Assembly (NCBI RefSeq): GCF_012641465.1
Contig: NZ_JABAIK010000016.1
Coordinates: 38,465-102,464 of the forward strand
DNA: 64,000 nucleotides
Reading direction: 5' to 3'
Source: Vibrio agarilyticus
Lineage (GTDB): Bacteria; Pseudomonadota; Gammaproteobacteria; Enterobacterales; Vibrionaceae
The notes beneath the pieces were generated by a model. That model made no database searches, had not been told where the DNA came from, and saw only the letters and a program-made list of their open reading frames with translations. The translations under genes were made by a program, and so were the position numbers. Shown piece by piece: positions 48,414 to 59,426 of the stretch (positions within the stretch are counted from its first letter, which is position 1; every line of letters starts with the position of its first letter).

Positions 48414-50305
48414 GATTTACTGGCCTTTTGCTCTGGCTTAGCAAGAATGATTTTATCAAAAATTTGGCGTACGACAGGGCCACCTTGTGATGATCCTCCT
48501 CCCGCGTTTTCAAGCACCACAGTGACAATGGCTTGCGGTTGGTCAACGGGAGCGTAACCGGTAAATAACGCGTGATCGCGCAGGTGTTCGGCAATTTCTT
48601 CCGCTTTATACTCTTCATCTTCACCCAGGCCAAAAACCTGAGCGGTCCCCGATTTACCCGCGCTACGATAGGCGGTATCAGCAAAGTGACGTCTTGCAGT
48701 GCCTTTGGCACCGTGATTCACCAGCATCATGCCTTGTTTGGCCAACTGCCAATAATGATTGGGCACGTTTTCAATTGGTGGGTAAGTTTCATAATCGGAC
48801 AGTTGATGCTTTTCAAAGTCATCACTGTTATTGAGCGTTGCGCGCAGCAGGTGTGGCGCGCGCACGTTGCCCTCATTCACAAGCACAGACGTGGCTTTGG
48901 CAAGCTGCATGGGCGTTGCGGTCCAGTAACCTTGACCAATGCCCACCGGAATGGTGTCGCCCTTATACCAAGGGGTGCGATGGCGCGCCATTTTCCAATC
49001 GCGCGTTGGCATGTTGGCTTTGCTTTCTTCATGAATATCAATGCCGGTGTAGTCACCAAACCCAAACATCATCATCCAATTAGAAAGGCGGTCAATACCC
49101 ATGTCGTAAGCAATTTGATAGAAGAAGGTATCGACTGACTCTTCAATCGACTTAACAATATCAACCCGTCCATGGCCCCAACGCAACCAGTCGCGAAACG
49201 GTCGTGTGTCTGAATTGGGAATTTTCCACCAGCCGGGATCGTTTCGAGTTGTTTTGGGCGTGATCACGCCTTCTTTTAAGGCGGCCACGGCGATAAATGG
49301 TTTAACCGTTGAAGCGGGAGGGTATACCCCGAGTGTGGAACGGTTGACCAATGGACGATTTTTATCATTGAGCAGTGCACTGTACGCTTTTGAGGAGATA
49401 CCCCGTACAAACGCATTCGGATCGTAACTTGGGCTCGATACCATTGCGAGAACACCGTTATCCAGCGGATCAAGCACGACAGCGCTACCACGTCGACCAT
49501 CGAGCAGCTGATGAACATAGAGCTGCAGCTCAATATCAAGATTGAGCACAATGTCTTTGCCTGCGATCGGTGGCTCGTATTTTAGAGTACGGATCACTCG
49601 CCCTTGGCTGTTGACTTCCACTTCTTGGTAGCCCGCGGTTCCGTGGAGTAAATCTTCGTAATATTTTTCAATGCCAAGCTTACCAATGTCCCGCGTGGCT
49701 TGATAATTTGAATCTTTCTCTTCTTTGATTAAGCGGCGCATATCGCGGTCGTTAATCCGTGACACGTAACCAATTACATGGGTTAACACATCGCCATAGG
49801 GGTAGTAGCGCTTAAGGTTTGCCGCAATTTCAACCCCGGGGAATCGATGCTGATTAACTGAAAAAACCGCCACTTGCGCTTCATTGATTTGGGTCAGTAG
49901 CGGAACAGATTTGAAACGGCGTGTGCGTTTACGCTCTTTTTCAAATCGAGCGATTTCGTCATCTGAGATAGGTAAAATGGTGCGCAGTTCGGCAATGGTT
50001 GCCGACATGTCTTTGATTTTTTCTGGCACAATTTCCAGGTTGAAGATCGGGCGATTTTCCGCAAGCAGTACGCCGTTACGATCGTAAATCAAACCGCGAT
50101 TGGGCGCGATGGGCACAATTTTGATTCGGTTATCATTAGAGCGAGTCTGGTAATCCTGATATTGATTGACCTGAATGTGATACATATTGGCGACGAGCGC
50201 ACCCATCAGCACCACGATGCCGAAAAAGGCGATGACAGCACGGCTGGCAAAGAGGCGTGCCTCGGCTTGATAATCACGAATTTGACTGCGGCGTTTGCGG
50301 ATCAT
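48410..50305 (-). CDS. mrdA: Penicillin-binding protein 2 (elongation transpeptidase)
   Basis: PBP2 cross-links peptidoglycan in the elongasome and activates RodA. The 631-residue protein has one N-terminal membrane span ([19 protein letters not shown]), a non-catalytic domain with [13 protein letters not shown]-like sequence, and a transpeptidase domain. The latter has STVKP near residue 331, SVD near 388 and KSGTAQ near 546. It follows rlmH after 6 bases. Confidence 0.96.
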   Translation of the reverse strand: MIRKRRSQIRDYQAEARLFASRAVIAFFGIVVLMGALVANMYHIQVNQYQDYQTRSNDNRIKIVPIAPNRGLIYDRNGVLLAENRPIFNLEIVPEKIKDMSATIAELRTILPISDDEIARFEKERKRTRRFKSVPLLTQINEAQVAVFSVNQHRFPGVEIAANLKRYYPYGDVLTHVIGYVSRINDRDMRRLIKEEKDSNYQATRDIGKLGIEKYYEDLLHGTAGYQEVEVNSQGRVIRTLKYEPPIAGKDIVLNLDIELQLYVHQLLDGRRGSAVVLDPLDNGVLAMVSSPSYDPNAFVRGISSKAYSALLNDKNRPLVNRSTLGVYPPASTVKPFIAVAALKEGVITPKTTRNDPGWWKIPNSDTRPFRDWLRWGHGRVDIVKSIEESVDTFFYQIAYDMGIDRLSNWMMMFGFGDYTGIDIHEESKANMPTRDWKMARHRTPWYKGDTIPVGIGQGYWTATPMQLAKATSVLVNEGNVRAPHLLRATLNNSDDFEKHQLSDYETYPPIENVPNHYWQLAKQGMMLVNHGAKGTARRHFADTAYRSAGKSGTAQVFGLGEDEEYKAEEIAEHLRDHALFTGYAPVDQPQAIVTVVLENAGGGSSQGGPVVRQIFDKIILAKPEQKASKS

Positions 50306-50311
50306 TAACGC

Positions 50312-50782
50312 TTATTCTCGATGGTAAGGGTGGTTAGTAGTGATGCTCCAAGCGCGATACAGGCTTTCTGCCATCACAATGCGCACCAATGGGTGGGGCA
50401 GTGTGAGTGGCGAAAGCGACCAGCTTTGTTCGGCGGCGGCCTTGCAAGCAGGCGCTAAGCCTTCTGGTCCGCCAATCAAAATAGAGACGTCACGGCCATC
50501 GTGCTTCCAAGCTTCAAGCTGTTCGGCTAATTGGGGCGTATCCCAGCGTTTTCCCGGAATATCGAGTGTCACAATACGCGCGCCTTTGGGAACGGCGGCC
50601 AGCATGGCTTCGCCTTCTTTTTGTAAAATACGGGCGATATCGGCGTTTTTGCCGCGTTTTCCTGCGGTAATTTCCACCAATTCTAGCGGCATGTCATGGG
50701 GAAAGCGGCGACGATACTCTTGAAAGCCTTCTTCAACCCATTTGGGCATTTTCGTGCCAACGGCGATAAGCTGAATTTTCAA
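50312..50782 (-). CDS. rlmH: 23S rRNA pseudouridine-1915 N3-methyltransferase
   Basis: RlmH methylates pseudouridine 1915 on assembled 70S ribosomes. The 156-residue SPOUT-family protein has [12 protein letters not shown] at the start, the SAM-binding IGGPEGL near 103 and the C-terminal knot [18 protein letters not shown] ending HPYHRE. It is 3 bases downstream of rsfS. Confidence 0.97.
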   Translation of the reverse strand: MKIQLIAVGTKMPKWVEEGFQEYRRRFPHDMPLELVEITAGKRGKNADIARILQKEGEAMLAAVPKGARIVTLDIPGKRWDTPQLAEQLEAWKHDGRDVSILIGGPEGLAPACKAAAEQSWSLSPLTLPHPLVRIVMAESLYRAWSITTNHPYHRE

Positions 50783-50785
50783 CGT

Positions 50786-51103
50786 TTAGCCCCACAGTTT
50801 TTCCAGCTGGTACATTGCGCGTGGCTCTTCTTGCATGACGTGAACCATAGCATCACCAAGGTCTAACACGACCCACTCACCCTCTTTTTCACCTTCCATA
50901 CCAAGCGGTTCAACACCTTGTTTTTTAGCTTCATTCGCCACGTGTTCTGCAATAGACGCGACATGGCGTTTTGAGTTACCAGTACAGACAATCATGTAAT
51001 CGGTGACGCTGGATTTGTCACTGACATCAAGAACGATGATCTCTTCTGCTTTCATATCGTCGGCTTTATCGGCTAAAAAGTCTTTTAATGTTTCACCAAG
51101 CAC
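50786..51103 (-). CDS. rsfS: Ribosomal silencing factor RsfS
   Basis: RsfS binds ribosomal protein L14 and blocks subunit joining when nutrients are low. The 105-residue protein has the family signature DKSSVTDYMIVCTGNSKRHV and the closing WVVLDLGDAMVHVM. It heads the rsfS-rlmH-mrdA-rodA-rlpA series, which reads as an operon by its short spacings. Confidence 0.96.
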   Translation of the reverse strand: MLGETLKDFLADKADDMKAEEIIVLDVSDKSSVTDYMIVCTGNSKRHVASIAEHVANEAKKQGVEPLGMEGEKEGEWVVLDLGDAMVHVMQEEPRAMYQLEKLWG

Positions 51104-51169
51104 AAGGGCTCCTTAATGGTTTTGCTGTTGTCGAAAGAAGGCGCGCACTATAGCACGGTTTTGCCCAGG

Positions 51170-52186
51170 TTATCCTAGCGCAATGTCAGGGATGCACATT
51201 TCAATGCTCAGTTGATGGACTAGCGGCCAGACCGATTGTTCGTAATCGGTTTTGGCGACGACTTCAGCCTGAGCCAGTAAGCGAGTCAGCCGTTGCAATT
51301 TTTTGAGGGGCAGCCTTGTTAACGCCGCGTGATAGAGCGGGCGCTTGTTTTGCCACACACGATATTTCTCATACACTTGTGGCAATGGCATTTGTTGACT
51401 CTCTCGCTGCATTGCCATGAGCTGCTTGAGTTCTTTTTGGATTGTACGAAGTAAAATGACCGCTTCAACGCCTTCTGCATTCAATTGACGTAAAATGCGT
51501 TCGGCGCGTGAGGCTTTTCCGGCCAACAGAGCGTCAATCCAATGAAACGCGGTAAAATGATTATGACGACTCAACGCGTTTTCGACTCGCAAGAGCGTCA
51601 GTTCACCGTCTGGGTAGAGGAGCGCTAGCTTTTCAAGGCTCTGACTGAGTGCCAATAGATTGCCTTCATGCCACTGTGCCAGCATTTGCAATGTTTCGCG
51701 ATCCGGTTTGAGTCCCAACTGGGTACAGCGCTGCTGAACAAATTGAGGCAGACGCGCGAGATCGGGAGTGAGGCAACTGACCCATAGTCCGTCTTGATTG
51801 AGCGCTTTAAACCATTTGGTATTTTCTTGTGCTTTGGTTAATTTCTGGCCGATAAGCACCACCAACACGTCAGGATTTAGGCGTGATGGCAATTCAGTTA
51901 AGGCTTGAGTGATATTGGCATTGAACGTCGCATCCGGTAGCTCTATCTCAATCAATTGGCGGGTTGAGAATAGGCTTAAAGCTTGAGTGCAGTCCCAAAC
52001 CGCTTGCCAATCAAATTGTGTGTCGACGGTGAAACGATGCCGCTCATCAAAGCCTTGCTGTTTTGCGGCACTCGCGATAGCGTCGCGACTTTCTTGCAGT
52101 AATAACAGCTCATTACCAAACACTAAATAGAGTGGCCGCAGCCCTTTTGCTAGCTGTTCGTGCAGCCGCTCGGCAAAAACGCGCAT
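51170..52186 (-). CDS. holA: DNA polymerase III delta subunit
   Basis: HolA is the clamp-opening 'wrench' of the clamp loader. The 338-residue protein starts MRVFAERLHEQLAKGLRPLYLVFGNELLLLQE, typical of delta, with the AAA-like N-terminal domains and a helical C-terminal collar. It follows lptE after 6 bases, as in E. coli. Confidence 0.95.
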   Translation of the reverse strand: MRVFAERLHEQLAKGLRPLYLVFGNELLLLQESRDAIASAAKQQGFDERHRFTVDTQFDWQAVWDCTQALSLFSTRQLIEIELPDATFNANITQALTELPSRLNPDVLVVLIGQKLTKAQENTKWFKALNQDGLWVSCLTPDLARLPQFVQQRCTQLGLKPDRETLQMLAQWHEGNLLALSQSLEKLALLYPDGELTLLRVENALSRHNHFTAFHWIDALLAGKASRAERILRQLNAEGVEAVILLRTIQKELKQLMAMQRESQQMPLPQVYEKYRVWQNKRPLYHAALTRLPLKKLQRLTRLLAQAEVVAKTDYEQSVWPLVHQLSIEMCIPDIALG

Positions 52187-52192
52187 TACCGA

Positions 52193-52714
52193 TTACTCTT
52201 GATTGTCAGCACTAAATTGCTGATGTTTCACTTGAGCGAGCTGACGCATCATTTGAGCGGCAGCTTGGCTGCGCATCTCTTCCTCAATGACGTCGCGCTC
52301 GACCGATTTTGCGAGTGCGGTAAGTGGGTTATCCAGATAGCTGCGACTCACTGAGGTGGAAAAGGTGTCGCTTCCCACGTTGGGCAACGTCACGCGATAG
52401 TGAACCACGTAAGTCAGTTCTTTTTCGGCCACTCGGCCATTTTGATAAAGCGAAAGTGTGCGCTCATCAATCGATTCTGACATGAGATGCAGGCTAGGAA
52501 TATTTTCTGCTGGCAGCACCAGACGCACTTTATTGAGCTGCAATTGCTCTTTAACATTGCGGCTCAGTGGGCCATATTCGTCGCTGCTGGTCAGAGATAG
52601 AGTATCGAGTTCATTGGGTACGGTGTAATTATCACGTAAATGAAAACCACAGGCCGTTAGATGACTGGCGAGCAGTGCGATAACAGAGAGTTTGAGCATA
52701 CGTTGCAAACGCAT
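52193..52714 (-). CDS. lptE: LPS-assembly lipoprotein LptE
   Basis: LptE plugs the LptD barrel and helps insert lipopolysaccharide at the cell surface. The 173-residue precursor has lipobox LTAC (Cys22) followed by GFHLRDNY, the family's opening motif. In E. coli it lies directly after leuS; here a repeat copy sits between them. Confidence 0.94.
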   Translation of the reverse strand: MRLQRMLKLSVIALLASHLTACGFHLRDNYTVPNELDTLSLTSSDEYGPLSRNVKEQLQLNKVRLVLPAENIPSLHLMSESIDERTLSLYQNGRVAEKELTYVVHYRVTLPNVGSDTFSTSVSRSYLDNPLTALAKSVERDVIEEEMRSQAAAQMMRQLAQVKHQQFSADNQE

Positions 52715-53080
52715 TGGAAGGGTCTTCCTTACATAAAAGATTTATCTAAAACCACTGGGTTTGACTCAGTGAACCGCTTTTGGTTCAGTGGGCACTTGAT
52801 TTGGTGCTAGGCAGTGGGCTGAGATAAATCAAACGATAGATTATGCCAAATAATCAGCGGTGCTTTTGTGCGGTATGGCACTTGTAAGAGTTAAAATAGG
52901 AGTAAAAAGGCATATACCCATCCTACTTGAAGTTGCAGGCTTGTTAGCCGGCTCTTACAGGCCTCATCACATAGCTTATCTATGCGCAGAGGCTCTGTTC
53001 GTTTGCCGCCTACCTGCAACTTCGTGTTGTTTGGGTACAGCTCAAGTGTATTGAGCCTATGCCTTTTCGTGTTGCGTCAC
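52715..53080. other. Intergenic region between leuS and lptE
   Basis: It contains a full repeat copy (52913-53039). An imperfect palindrome near 52755-52800 (CCACTGGGTTTGACTCAGTG and TGGTTCAGTGG) could be part of a leuS 3' end or lptE leader. No gene is apparent. Confidence 0.5.
52913..53039 (+). repeat. Full-length copy of the TATACCC/GGGTATA repeat
   Basis: It runs TATACCCATCCTACTTGAAG ... CTGCAACTTCGTGTTGTTTGGGTACA; the last TATA is mutated to TACA. The core has CCTCATCACATAG, TATCTATG and CAGAGGCTCTG. The length is 127 bp. Confidence 0.88.
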
Positions 53081-55669
53081 TTAGCTCACAACGATATTGA
53101 GCAATTTACCCGGGACGTAAATGACTTTGCGTACGGTGAGCGCTTCAGTGAATTTGACCACGTTGTCATCCGCTAGGCCAATCGCTTCTACTTCGTCCTT
53201 TGTGGCTGAGGCTGAAACGGTAATTTTCGCTCGTACTTTCCCGTTCACTTGAACGACGATGAGCTTTTCATCTTCAACCAGTGCGCTGGCATCAAACGTT
53301 GGCCATGCGGTGGTATCAATGCTTTCAATCGACGCATCGCCTTGTCCTAGTGCTTGCCACATTTCAAAGCAGATGTGCGGTGTGATTGGGTAAAGCATCA
53401 CGACAACAGCCTTTAACGCTTCGTCCAAAATCGCGCGATCTTGCGCTGACTCTTGTGGCGCTTTCGTGAGCTTATTCATCAGCTCCATGATTGCCGCAAT
53501 GGCGGTATTGAACGTTTGACGACGCGCAATATCATCGCTCACTTTCGCGATGGTTTTGTGAACATCACGACGTAGCGCTTTTTGGTCGCCGGTCAGTGCG
53601 TTGGTGTCGATAGCGTCAACCGCACCTAGGTCGGTGTGCTCTTTAACCAATTTCCAAATGCGGCGTAGGAAGCGGTTTGCCCCTTCAACACCAGACTCTT
53701 GCCACTCTAGTGTCATATCGGCTGGTGATGCGAACATCATAAACAGGCGTACCGTGTCTGCGCCGTATTTATCAACCATCTCTTGTGGGTCAATGCCGTT
53801 GTTTTTCGACTTTGACATTTTGATCATGCCAGAGTGTTCAACGCTGCGACCTTGCGCGTCCACTGCCGAGGTGATTCGGCCTTTGCCGTCACGTTCGACT
53901 TTGACTTCTGTTGGTGCGATCCACTCTTTCGTGCCTTTTTCGTTAGTGTGGAAAAACGCATCAGCCAATACCATGCCTTGGCATAGTAATTTTTTGAACG
54001 GTTCGTCTGATGTGACGTAGCCCGCATCACGCAATAGTTTGTGGAAGAAGCGTGAGTAGAGTAGGTGCATTACCGCATGCTCAATACCACCAATGTACTG
54101 ATCAACAGGAAGCCAGTAATTGGCTTGGTCTGCATCTAGAATGTCATTGGCTTTTGGCGAGCAGTAGCGCGCGTAATACCAAGATGACTCCATAAAGGTG
54201 TCAAATGTATCGGTTTCACGCAGTGCTGGCGCGCCGTAGTAAGTGGTTTTAGCCCACTCTTTATCGGCTTTAATCGGGCTAGTAACGCCGTCCATTACCA
54301 CATCTTCAGGCAGCAGCACAGGTAACTGATCCGCAGGCACTGGATGAACTTGACCATCTTCAGTCGTGACCATTGGAATCGGTGCACCCCAGTAACGCTG
54401 GCGAGAAACACCCCAGTCACGAAGACGGAAGTTGACGGTTTTATGCCCTTTGCACTCTTGATGCAATTTGTCTGCAATCGCGTCAAACGCGGCTTTGAAC
54501 TCTAGGCCATCAAATTCACCTGAGTTGAAAAGCACGCCTTTTTCGGTGTAAGCCATGTCTGAAATGTCCAGCGCGCTGCCGTCTGCTGGCTGAATCACAG
54601 GCACAATATCAAGGCCATACTTGGTGGCAAATTCGTAGTCGCGTTGGTCATGCGCAGGCACAGCCATCACGGCACCAGTACCGTAATCCATCAAAACAAA
54701 GTTTGCGACGTAAATCGGGACTTCACGGCCGTTTAGTGGATGAATGGCAGTAAGGCCAGTGGCCATGCCTTTTTTCTCCATGGTCGCCAATTCTGCTTCA
54801 GCCACTTTGGTGTGTTTACACTCTTCAATGAAAGCAGCAAGCTCAGGATTGGATTGCGCGGCAATGGTGGCCAGTGGGTGACCAGCAGCGATTCCCACGT
54901 AAGTCACCCCCATGAGCGTGTCTGGGCGAGTGGTGTACACTTCCAAATCAGCTTGGCCTGCGACAGCAAACTTAAGTTCAACCCCTTCAGAGCGACCAAT
55001 CCAGTTGCGCTGCATGGTTTTAACCATTTCTGGCCAGCCATCAAGGGTCTCTAAATCGTCGAGTAGTTCTTGAGCGTAAGCGGTGATCTTAATAAACCAC
55101 TGTGGAATCTCTTTTTGCTCGACAATGGTGTCACAGCGCCAGCAACGACCATCTTCAACTTGTTCATTGGCAAGAACCGTCTGGTCATTTGGGCACCAGT
55201 TTACTGAAGCGGTCTTCTTGTAAACCAAGCCTTTTTCATACAGTTTGGTGAAAAACTCTTGCTCCCAGCGATAGTATTCTGGCGTACAAGTCGCAATTTC
55301 ACGGCTCCAGTCATAGCCAAAACCAAGCAGTTTAAGCTGGTTTTTCATGTACTCGATGTTTTCATACGTCCATGGTGCTGGCGCGATTTTATTTTTGACA
55401 GCGGCGTTCTCAGCAGGCAAGCCAAACGCGTCCCAACCAATCGGTTGAAGGACGTTTTTGCCTTGAAGGCGCTGAAAGCGAGACACGACATCACCGATGG
55501 TATAGTTGCGCACGTGACCCATGTGCAGTCGGCCACTTGGGTAGGGGAACATAGAAAGACAGTAGAATTTCTCTTTGTTTGGGTCTTCACTTACAACAAA
55601 GGTTTTGTTCTCATCCCAGTGCTGCTGAACTTTCTGTTCAATATCTTGAGGATTGTATTGTTCTTGCAT
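53081..55669 (-). CDS. leuS: Leucyl-tRNA synthetase
   Basis: LeuS charges tRNA-Leu. The 862-residue class I synthetase has the HIGH-type motif [16 protein letters not shown] near residue 40, an inserted editing domain (about 225-420, with TTRPDTLMG), the KMSKSKNNG motif near 622 and the C-terminal tRNA-binding domain. Two CxxC-type zinc elements lie in [10 protein letters not shown] and GRCWRCD. It is the top gene of leuS-lptE-holA. Confidence 0.97.
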   Translation of the reverse strand: MQEQYNPQDIEQKVQQHWDENKTFVVSEDPNKEKFYCLSMFPYPSGRLHMGHVRNYTIGDVVSRFQRLQGKNVLQPIGWDAFGLPAENAAVKNKIAPAPWTYENIEYMKNQLKLLGFGYDWSREIATCTPEYYRWEQEFFTKLYEKGLVYKKTASVNWCPNDQTVLANEQVEDGRCWRCDTIVEQKEIPQWFIKITAYAQELLDDLETLDGWPEMVKTMQRNWIGRSEGVELKFAVAGQADLEVYTTRPDTLMGVTYVGIAAGHPLATIAAQSNPELAAFIEECKHTKVAEAELATMEKKGMATGLTAIHPLNGREVPIYVANFVLMDYGTGAVMAVPAHDQRDYEFATKYGLDIVPVIQPADGSALDISDMAYTEKGVLFNSGEFDGLEFKAAFDAIADKLHQECKGHKTVNFRLRDWGVSRQRYWGAPIPMVTTEDGQVHPVPADQLPVLLPEDVVMDGVTSPIKADKEWAKTTYYGAPALRETDTFDTFMESSWYYARYCSPKANDILDADQANYWLPVDQYIGGIEHAVMHLLYSRFFHKLLRDAGYVTSDEPFKKLLCQGMVLADAFFHTNEKGTKEWIAPTEVKVERDGKGRITSAVDAQGRSVEHSGMIKMSKSKNNGIDPQEMVDKYGADTVRLFMMFASPADMTLEWQESGVEGANRFLRRIWKLVKEHTDLGAVDAIDTNALTGDQKALRRDVHKTIAKVSDDIARRQTFNTAIAAIMELMNKLTKAPQESAQDRAILDEALKAVVVMLYPITPHICFEMWQALGQGDASIESIDTTAWPTFDASALVEDEKLIVVQVNGKVRAKITVSASATKDEVEAIGLADDNVVKFTEALTVRKVIYVPGKLLNIVVS

Positions 55670-55791
55670 CGATGATATCCGTTTATCTTGGAATTTGTGA
55701 GTTCAGTTAGAACAGACAGGTTTTGATCAGCATAGAATACCTAAAGCCAGTGAGCACAACAATAGCCAATCTGATCCGCAGGAGGTTTGCT

Positions 55792-56262
55792 ATGGCGAAA
55801 CGCAAGTCAGGTTACGAAGAAATGCTGCAAGATGTGATTGAAACACTCAAACACAGTCCCGATGAAGTGCAGCGTGTTATTGAATCCTCAGAAAAAGTGG
55901 TTTCTGCGGCCAACGATATGACCAAAGATGAGTTAGCGCTCATTTCAGCTTATGTGCGCGCGGATTTAAAAGCGTTTGCTGATGAATATCAAGAGAGTAA
56001 AAGTGGTCCGTTTTATCTAACGATTGCGGATTCAATTTGGCAAGGGCTACTGGAAATTACCGACCGTACTAAAGTCGAATGGGTTGAGCTGTTTGATGAT
56101 TTGCAACATCAAGGGGTGTATGAGGCCGGCGAGGTGATTGGTCTTGGTACATTAGTGTGCGAAACGTGCGGCCATAAAATGACTTACATTCACCCAACCG
56201 TCATCATTCCTTGTATTCAGTGCGGTCATCACCACTTCGTTCGTCAATCGCTAGAGCCGTAA
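55792..56262 (+). CDS. YbeL/DUF1451 zinc-ribbon family protein
   Basis: From ATG 55792 (MAKRKSGYEEML), preceded by AGGAGG, the product is 156 residues. The N-terminal three-quarters are helical; the C-terminus has a zinc ribbon with CETCGH near 128 and CIQCGH near 148. This matches E. coli YbeL, which also lies beside leuS. The function is unknown. Confidence 0.9.
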   Translation: MAKRKSGYEEMLQDVIETLKHSPDEVQRVIESSEKVVSAANDMTKDELALISAYVRADLKAFADEYQESKSGPFYLTIADSIWQGLLEITDRTKVEWVELFDDLQHQGVYEAGEVIGLGTLVCETCGHKMTYIHPTVIIPCIQCGHHHFVRQSLEP

Positions 56263-56274
56263 GCTGGTTTTGAG

Positions 56275-56298
56275 CTCTGGCGCAATTTTGCGCCAGAG
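56275..56298. terminator. Hairpin between the YbeL-like gene and lnt
   Basis: A perfect 11-bp stem (CTCTGGCGCAA / TTGCGCCAGAG) with a 2-base loop lies 12 bases after the stop and 31 before the lnt end. There is no clear T-run, but the placement between convergent genes suggests termination. Confidence 0.6.
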
Positions 56299-56329
56299 CA
56301 ATAGGTTACCACGTGATGATGTTGCGATG

Positions 56330-57868
56330 TTATTCAGTCGCTTCGCAAGGGGCTTGGCGCTGGCGTTTGGCGAAGATAGCCATCGCGAGCGCTGCAATGA
56401 CCCAAAGGTAAATCGGCAGTGTGCCCCAGCGCTGGTATGGGGTTTGCCCGCGTGTCGGAGTGAGTTCTGCGCGTAACACAGCGGTCTCAAATTGCGGAAT
56501 GGTCGCAACGACGGTACCTGTATGGTCCGTCACCGCAGTGATCCCGTTATTGGTGGAACGTATCAAAGGCTTACCCAGTTCGAGCGCCCGCATTCGAGCA
56601 ATTTCCATATGTTGAATTGGCCCAATCGAGGCACCAAACCACGCATCATTAGATAATGTGAGTAAGAAATCGGTCTCGTCAGTGACATTCGCTCGCACTT
56701 GTTCGTTAAAGATGATTTCGTAGCACAGTGCGGGCGCAAGATGACGCTCATTGGCAATGATATTGGGTTGGACAAAATCACCACGACTGAATGACGACAT
56801 CGGCAAATTGAAAAATGGCGCAATCGGGCGCAGTAACTCGCCAAAGGGCACGAATTCACCAAAGGGCAATAGATGGTGCTTATTGTAACGTTCACTCAAA
56901 TCAAAACGATATTCGTCTTGAGGCGTTACGCCTAACGCCAGAATGCTGTTATAGAACTGACCATTGCTTGCTTGATTGACCACGCCTGTCACCACGGCGC
57001 TGTTGTTCATTTTGGCGGCGCTGTTGAGATTGCTCAAAAACGATGGGATCTCAATTTCAAAGGCGGGGATTGCCGCTTCTGGCCAAATGATAATATCAGC
57101 GTCCCAGTTTTCGCGACTGAGGTCGGTGTATTTCATGATAGTCGGCCAGCGTTGGTGAGGCGCCCATTTCAATTCTTGGGCAATATTGCCTTGGATCAAC
57201 GCAATTGAGGTGGTGTTATCGCGCATCGGCGTAACCCACTGTATTGGCTTGAGTGCCCAAATGGCGGCCGCAATCAGTGCAATCAACGCTAGTGACATAT
57301 AGCGTCTGCTTAGCACGGCATAAGATAAAGCGCCGGCGATACTCACCATGAGTAAGGTGATCAGTTCAACGCCACCAATCGGCGCGAAAACCGACAGTGG
57401 GGCGTCAATTTGGCTATAGCCAAGCCATAACCAAGGGAATCCGGTCATCACCCAGCCACGAAGCCAATCACAAACCAGCCACAGAGCCGGGGCAGCAAGC
57501 AGCAAATTTATCGCGCGGACCTGAGCAAAATAGCGCTGATACACGCCAGCAAAAAGCGCGGGGTAAATGGCAAGGTAGGCGATTAACCCGCCCATAAGGA
57601 ACAGGTTTGCAATGATGGGCATACCACCAAAATTGGCGATGCTGACATAAACCCAACTGATACCAGTGGCAAATTGACCCAATCCCCAAAAGTACCCAAT
57701 CATTAATGCGTGCTTTGGTCGCTGCTGGTGGATCAGCAGGAGTAACATCATGGGGCTTAAAATGGCGATTGGCCAAATTTGAAATGGCGCAAAGGCCAAG
57801 GTGGTGAGTGCGCCAACAAAAGCGGCCGCAACGGGCCGCTTGAGGCGATGAACAATGGATAGTTTCAT
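56330..57868 (-). CDS. lnt: Apolipoprotein N-acyltransferase
   Basis: Lnt adds the third acyl chain to lipoproteins in the inner membrane. The 512-residue protein has several membrane helices before and one after a periplasmic nitrilase domain. The catalytic triad regions are visible: Glu in [10 protein letters not shown] near 258, Lys in [12 protein letters not shown] near 325, and Cys in ALCYEIIF near 379. It follows corC after 31 bases, as in E. coli ybeX-lnt. Confidence 0.95.
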   Translation of the reverse strand: MKLSIVHRLKRPVAAAFVGALTTLAFAPFQIWPIAILSPMMLLLLIHQQRPKHALMIGYFWGLGQFATGISWVYVSIANFGGMPIIANLFLMGGLIAYLAIYPALFAGVYQRYFAQVRAINLLLAAPALWLVCDWLRGWVMTGFPWLWLGYSQIDAPLSVFAPIGGVELITLLMVSIAGALSYAVLSRRYMSLALIALIAAAIWALKPIQWVTPMRDNTTSIALIQGNIAQELKWAPHQRWPTIMKYTDLSRENWDADIIIWPEAAIPAFEIEIPSFLSNLNSAAKMNNSAVVTGVVNQASNGQFYNSILALGVTPQDEYRFDLSERYNKHHLLPFGEFVPFGELLRPIAPFFNLPMSSFSRGDFVQPNIIANERHLAPALCYEIIFNEQVRANVTDETDFLLTLSNDAWFGASIGPIQHMEIARMRALELGKPLIRSTNNGITAVTDHTGTVVATIPQFETAVLRAELTPTRGQTPYQRWGTLPIYLWVIAALAMAIFAKRQRQAPCEATE

Positions 57869-57899
57869 CTAATTTTAGTATCCCAGACGGGAGTTGGCT

Positions 57900-58775
57900 T
57901 TAGTCTTCGCTGGATTCCGCGGCCGTTTCTTCATCAGGAATGGTGACCTGAAGCTGAATGATTCGGCGGTTATCGGCAGCCGTAATTTTGAAATTGTAGC
58001 CAGAAATATCGATAACTTCACCACGACTTGGAAGGTGGCCCAATGCGGTCATGACCATGCCGCCAATGGTGTCGACTTCTTCATCGCTAAATTGCGTATT
58101 GAAGGTGTCGTTGAAGTCTTCAATGGTTGTCAGTGCTTTTACTGAGTAGGTATGTTTGCTGAGCTTACGGATATCCGCATCTTCATCTTCATCAAACTCA
58201 TCTTCAATATCGCCGACAATCTCTTCGAGAATGTCTTCGATAGTGACCAGTCCAGAGACGCCGCCAAACTCATCGACCACAATGGCCATATGATAGCGCT
58301 CTTCACGGAACTCTTTTAGCAGTCGGTCAACCCGTTTGCTTTCAGGGACTACGACCGCCGGACGAATCACCTCTTCGATGTCAAACGGTGAACAGCCAGA
58401 GCCTAAATATTTGAGTAAGTCCTTCGCAAGCAGAATGCCTTCAACATGATCTTTGTCTTCGCTGATCACCGGATAGCGCGAGTGTTGCGCGTCGGTGATA
58501 AGGGCCACTAGAGTGTCGAGATCGTCAGTGCGCTCAACTGTGACCATTTGCGAACGCGGGATCATGATGTCGCGCACACGCATTTCAGCAATTTCCATCA
58601 CCCCCTCAAGCATGTCGCGGGTGTCATGGTCAATCAGATCATTCACTTCAGAATCACGAATGACATCAACCAGCTCTTGGCGATCTTTCGGCTCTCCTTG
58701 AAATAGTTGACCTAGGCGTTCAAAGAAGGACTTTCGACTCGGACCTTCAGAATTTTGAGAATTATCGTCGCTCAT
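57900..58775 (-). CDS. corC: CorC/YbeX family CBS-domain protein (magnesium and cobalt efflux)
   Basis: From ATG 58775 ([11 protein letters not shown]) the product is 291 residues. It has a pair of CBS domains (about 65-190, with [10 protein letters not shown] and [29 protein letters not shown]) and a C-terminal CorC_HlyC domain, but no membrane span. It is linked genetically with Mg/Co efflux in enteric bacteria; the E. coli name is ybeX. Confidence 0.93.
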   Translation of the reverse strand: MSDDNSQNSEGPSRKSFFERLGQLFQGEPKDRQELVDVIRDSEVNDLIDHDTRDMLEGVMEIAEMRVRDIMIPRSQMVTVERTDDLDTLVALITDAQHSRYPVISEDKDHVEGILLAKDLLKYLGSGCSPFDIEEVIRPAVVVPESKRVDRLLKEFREERYHMAIVVDEFGGVSGLVTIEDILEEIVGDIEDEFDEDEDADIRKLSKHTYSVKALTTIEDFNDTFNTQFSDEEVDTIGGMVMTALGHLPSRGEVIDISGYNFKITAADNRRIIQLQVTIPDEETAAESSED

Positions 58776-58964
58776 TGTTTCTCTAATAAATAACGCTATC
58801 AAATGTGTGATAGCACACGTGCCGTCTCAACCCACTTAGCAGCGTTGAATCTGCCTTGATGGATGATTCGGCGGGCACTTGGATATATCAACAAGGCCGC
58901 ATTCAGTGCCTTCTCACGCTCATTACCAAAACGATGTTCCGGTGCGCGAGAAAGCGAGTTTGGT

Positions 58965-59426
58965 TTATTTTTCTGCGCTGTAAGGGTCTTCAAACCCCAT
59001 AGACTGCATGATTTCGGTTTCTAACGCTTCCATTTCGTCAGCATCGCTGTCCTCAATGTGATCATAACCTAGCAGATGCAAACTGCCATGTACAACCATG
59101 TGCGCCCAATGAGCGTTGAGTGGTTTATGCTGATCTTGTGCTTCTTGCTCAACAACTTGGCGACAGATGATTAAGTCACCAAGTAAATCAAGCTCAAGCC
59201 CAGGAGGCGCTTCGAATGGAAAAGACAATACATTGGTTGGCTTATCTTTACCACGATAATCTCGATTCAATTGGTGACTTTCTGTTTCATCAACAATGCG
59301 AATCGTCACTTCTGCTTCGGGCTGAAATGGCAAAATTGTGGTGTCGAGCCAATGCTGTAGCTCGGTGTCACTGGGAAGGCCATGTTCGTTCTCAGTGGCT
59401 ATCTGTAAATCGAGTACCACGCTCAT
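58965..59426 (-). CDS. ybeY: Endoribonuclease YbeY
   Basis: YbeY is a metal-dependent RNase for 16S rRNA 3' maturation and ribosome quality control. The 153-residue protein has the zinc motif [14 protein letters not shown] near residue 112 and the conserved [16 protein letters not shown] near 54. Its ATG directly abuts the phoH-like stop (TAAATG), implying coupling. A 189-bp gap without a convincing gene separates it from corC. Confidence 0.96.
   Translation of the reverse strand: MSVVLDLQIATENEHGLPSDTELQHWLDTTILPFQPEAEVTIRIVDETESHQLNRDYRGKDKPTNVLSFPFEAPPGLELDLLGDLIICRQVVEQEAQDQHKPLNAHWAHMVVHGSLHLLGYDHIEDSDADEMEALETEIMQSMGFEDPYSAEK

Noticed and set aside
58799-58993. 64-residue open frame on the minus strand between corC and ybeY
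   Set aside because: It overlaps the end of ybeY, has no recognised motif or clear ribosome site, and this gap has no gene in E. coli. Treated as chance.
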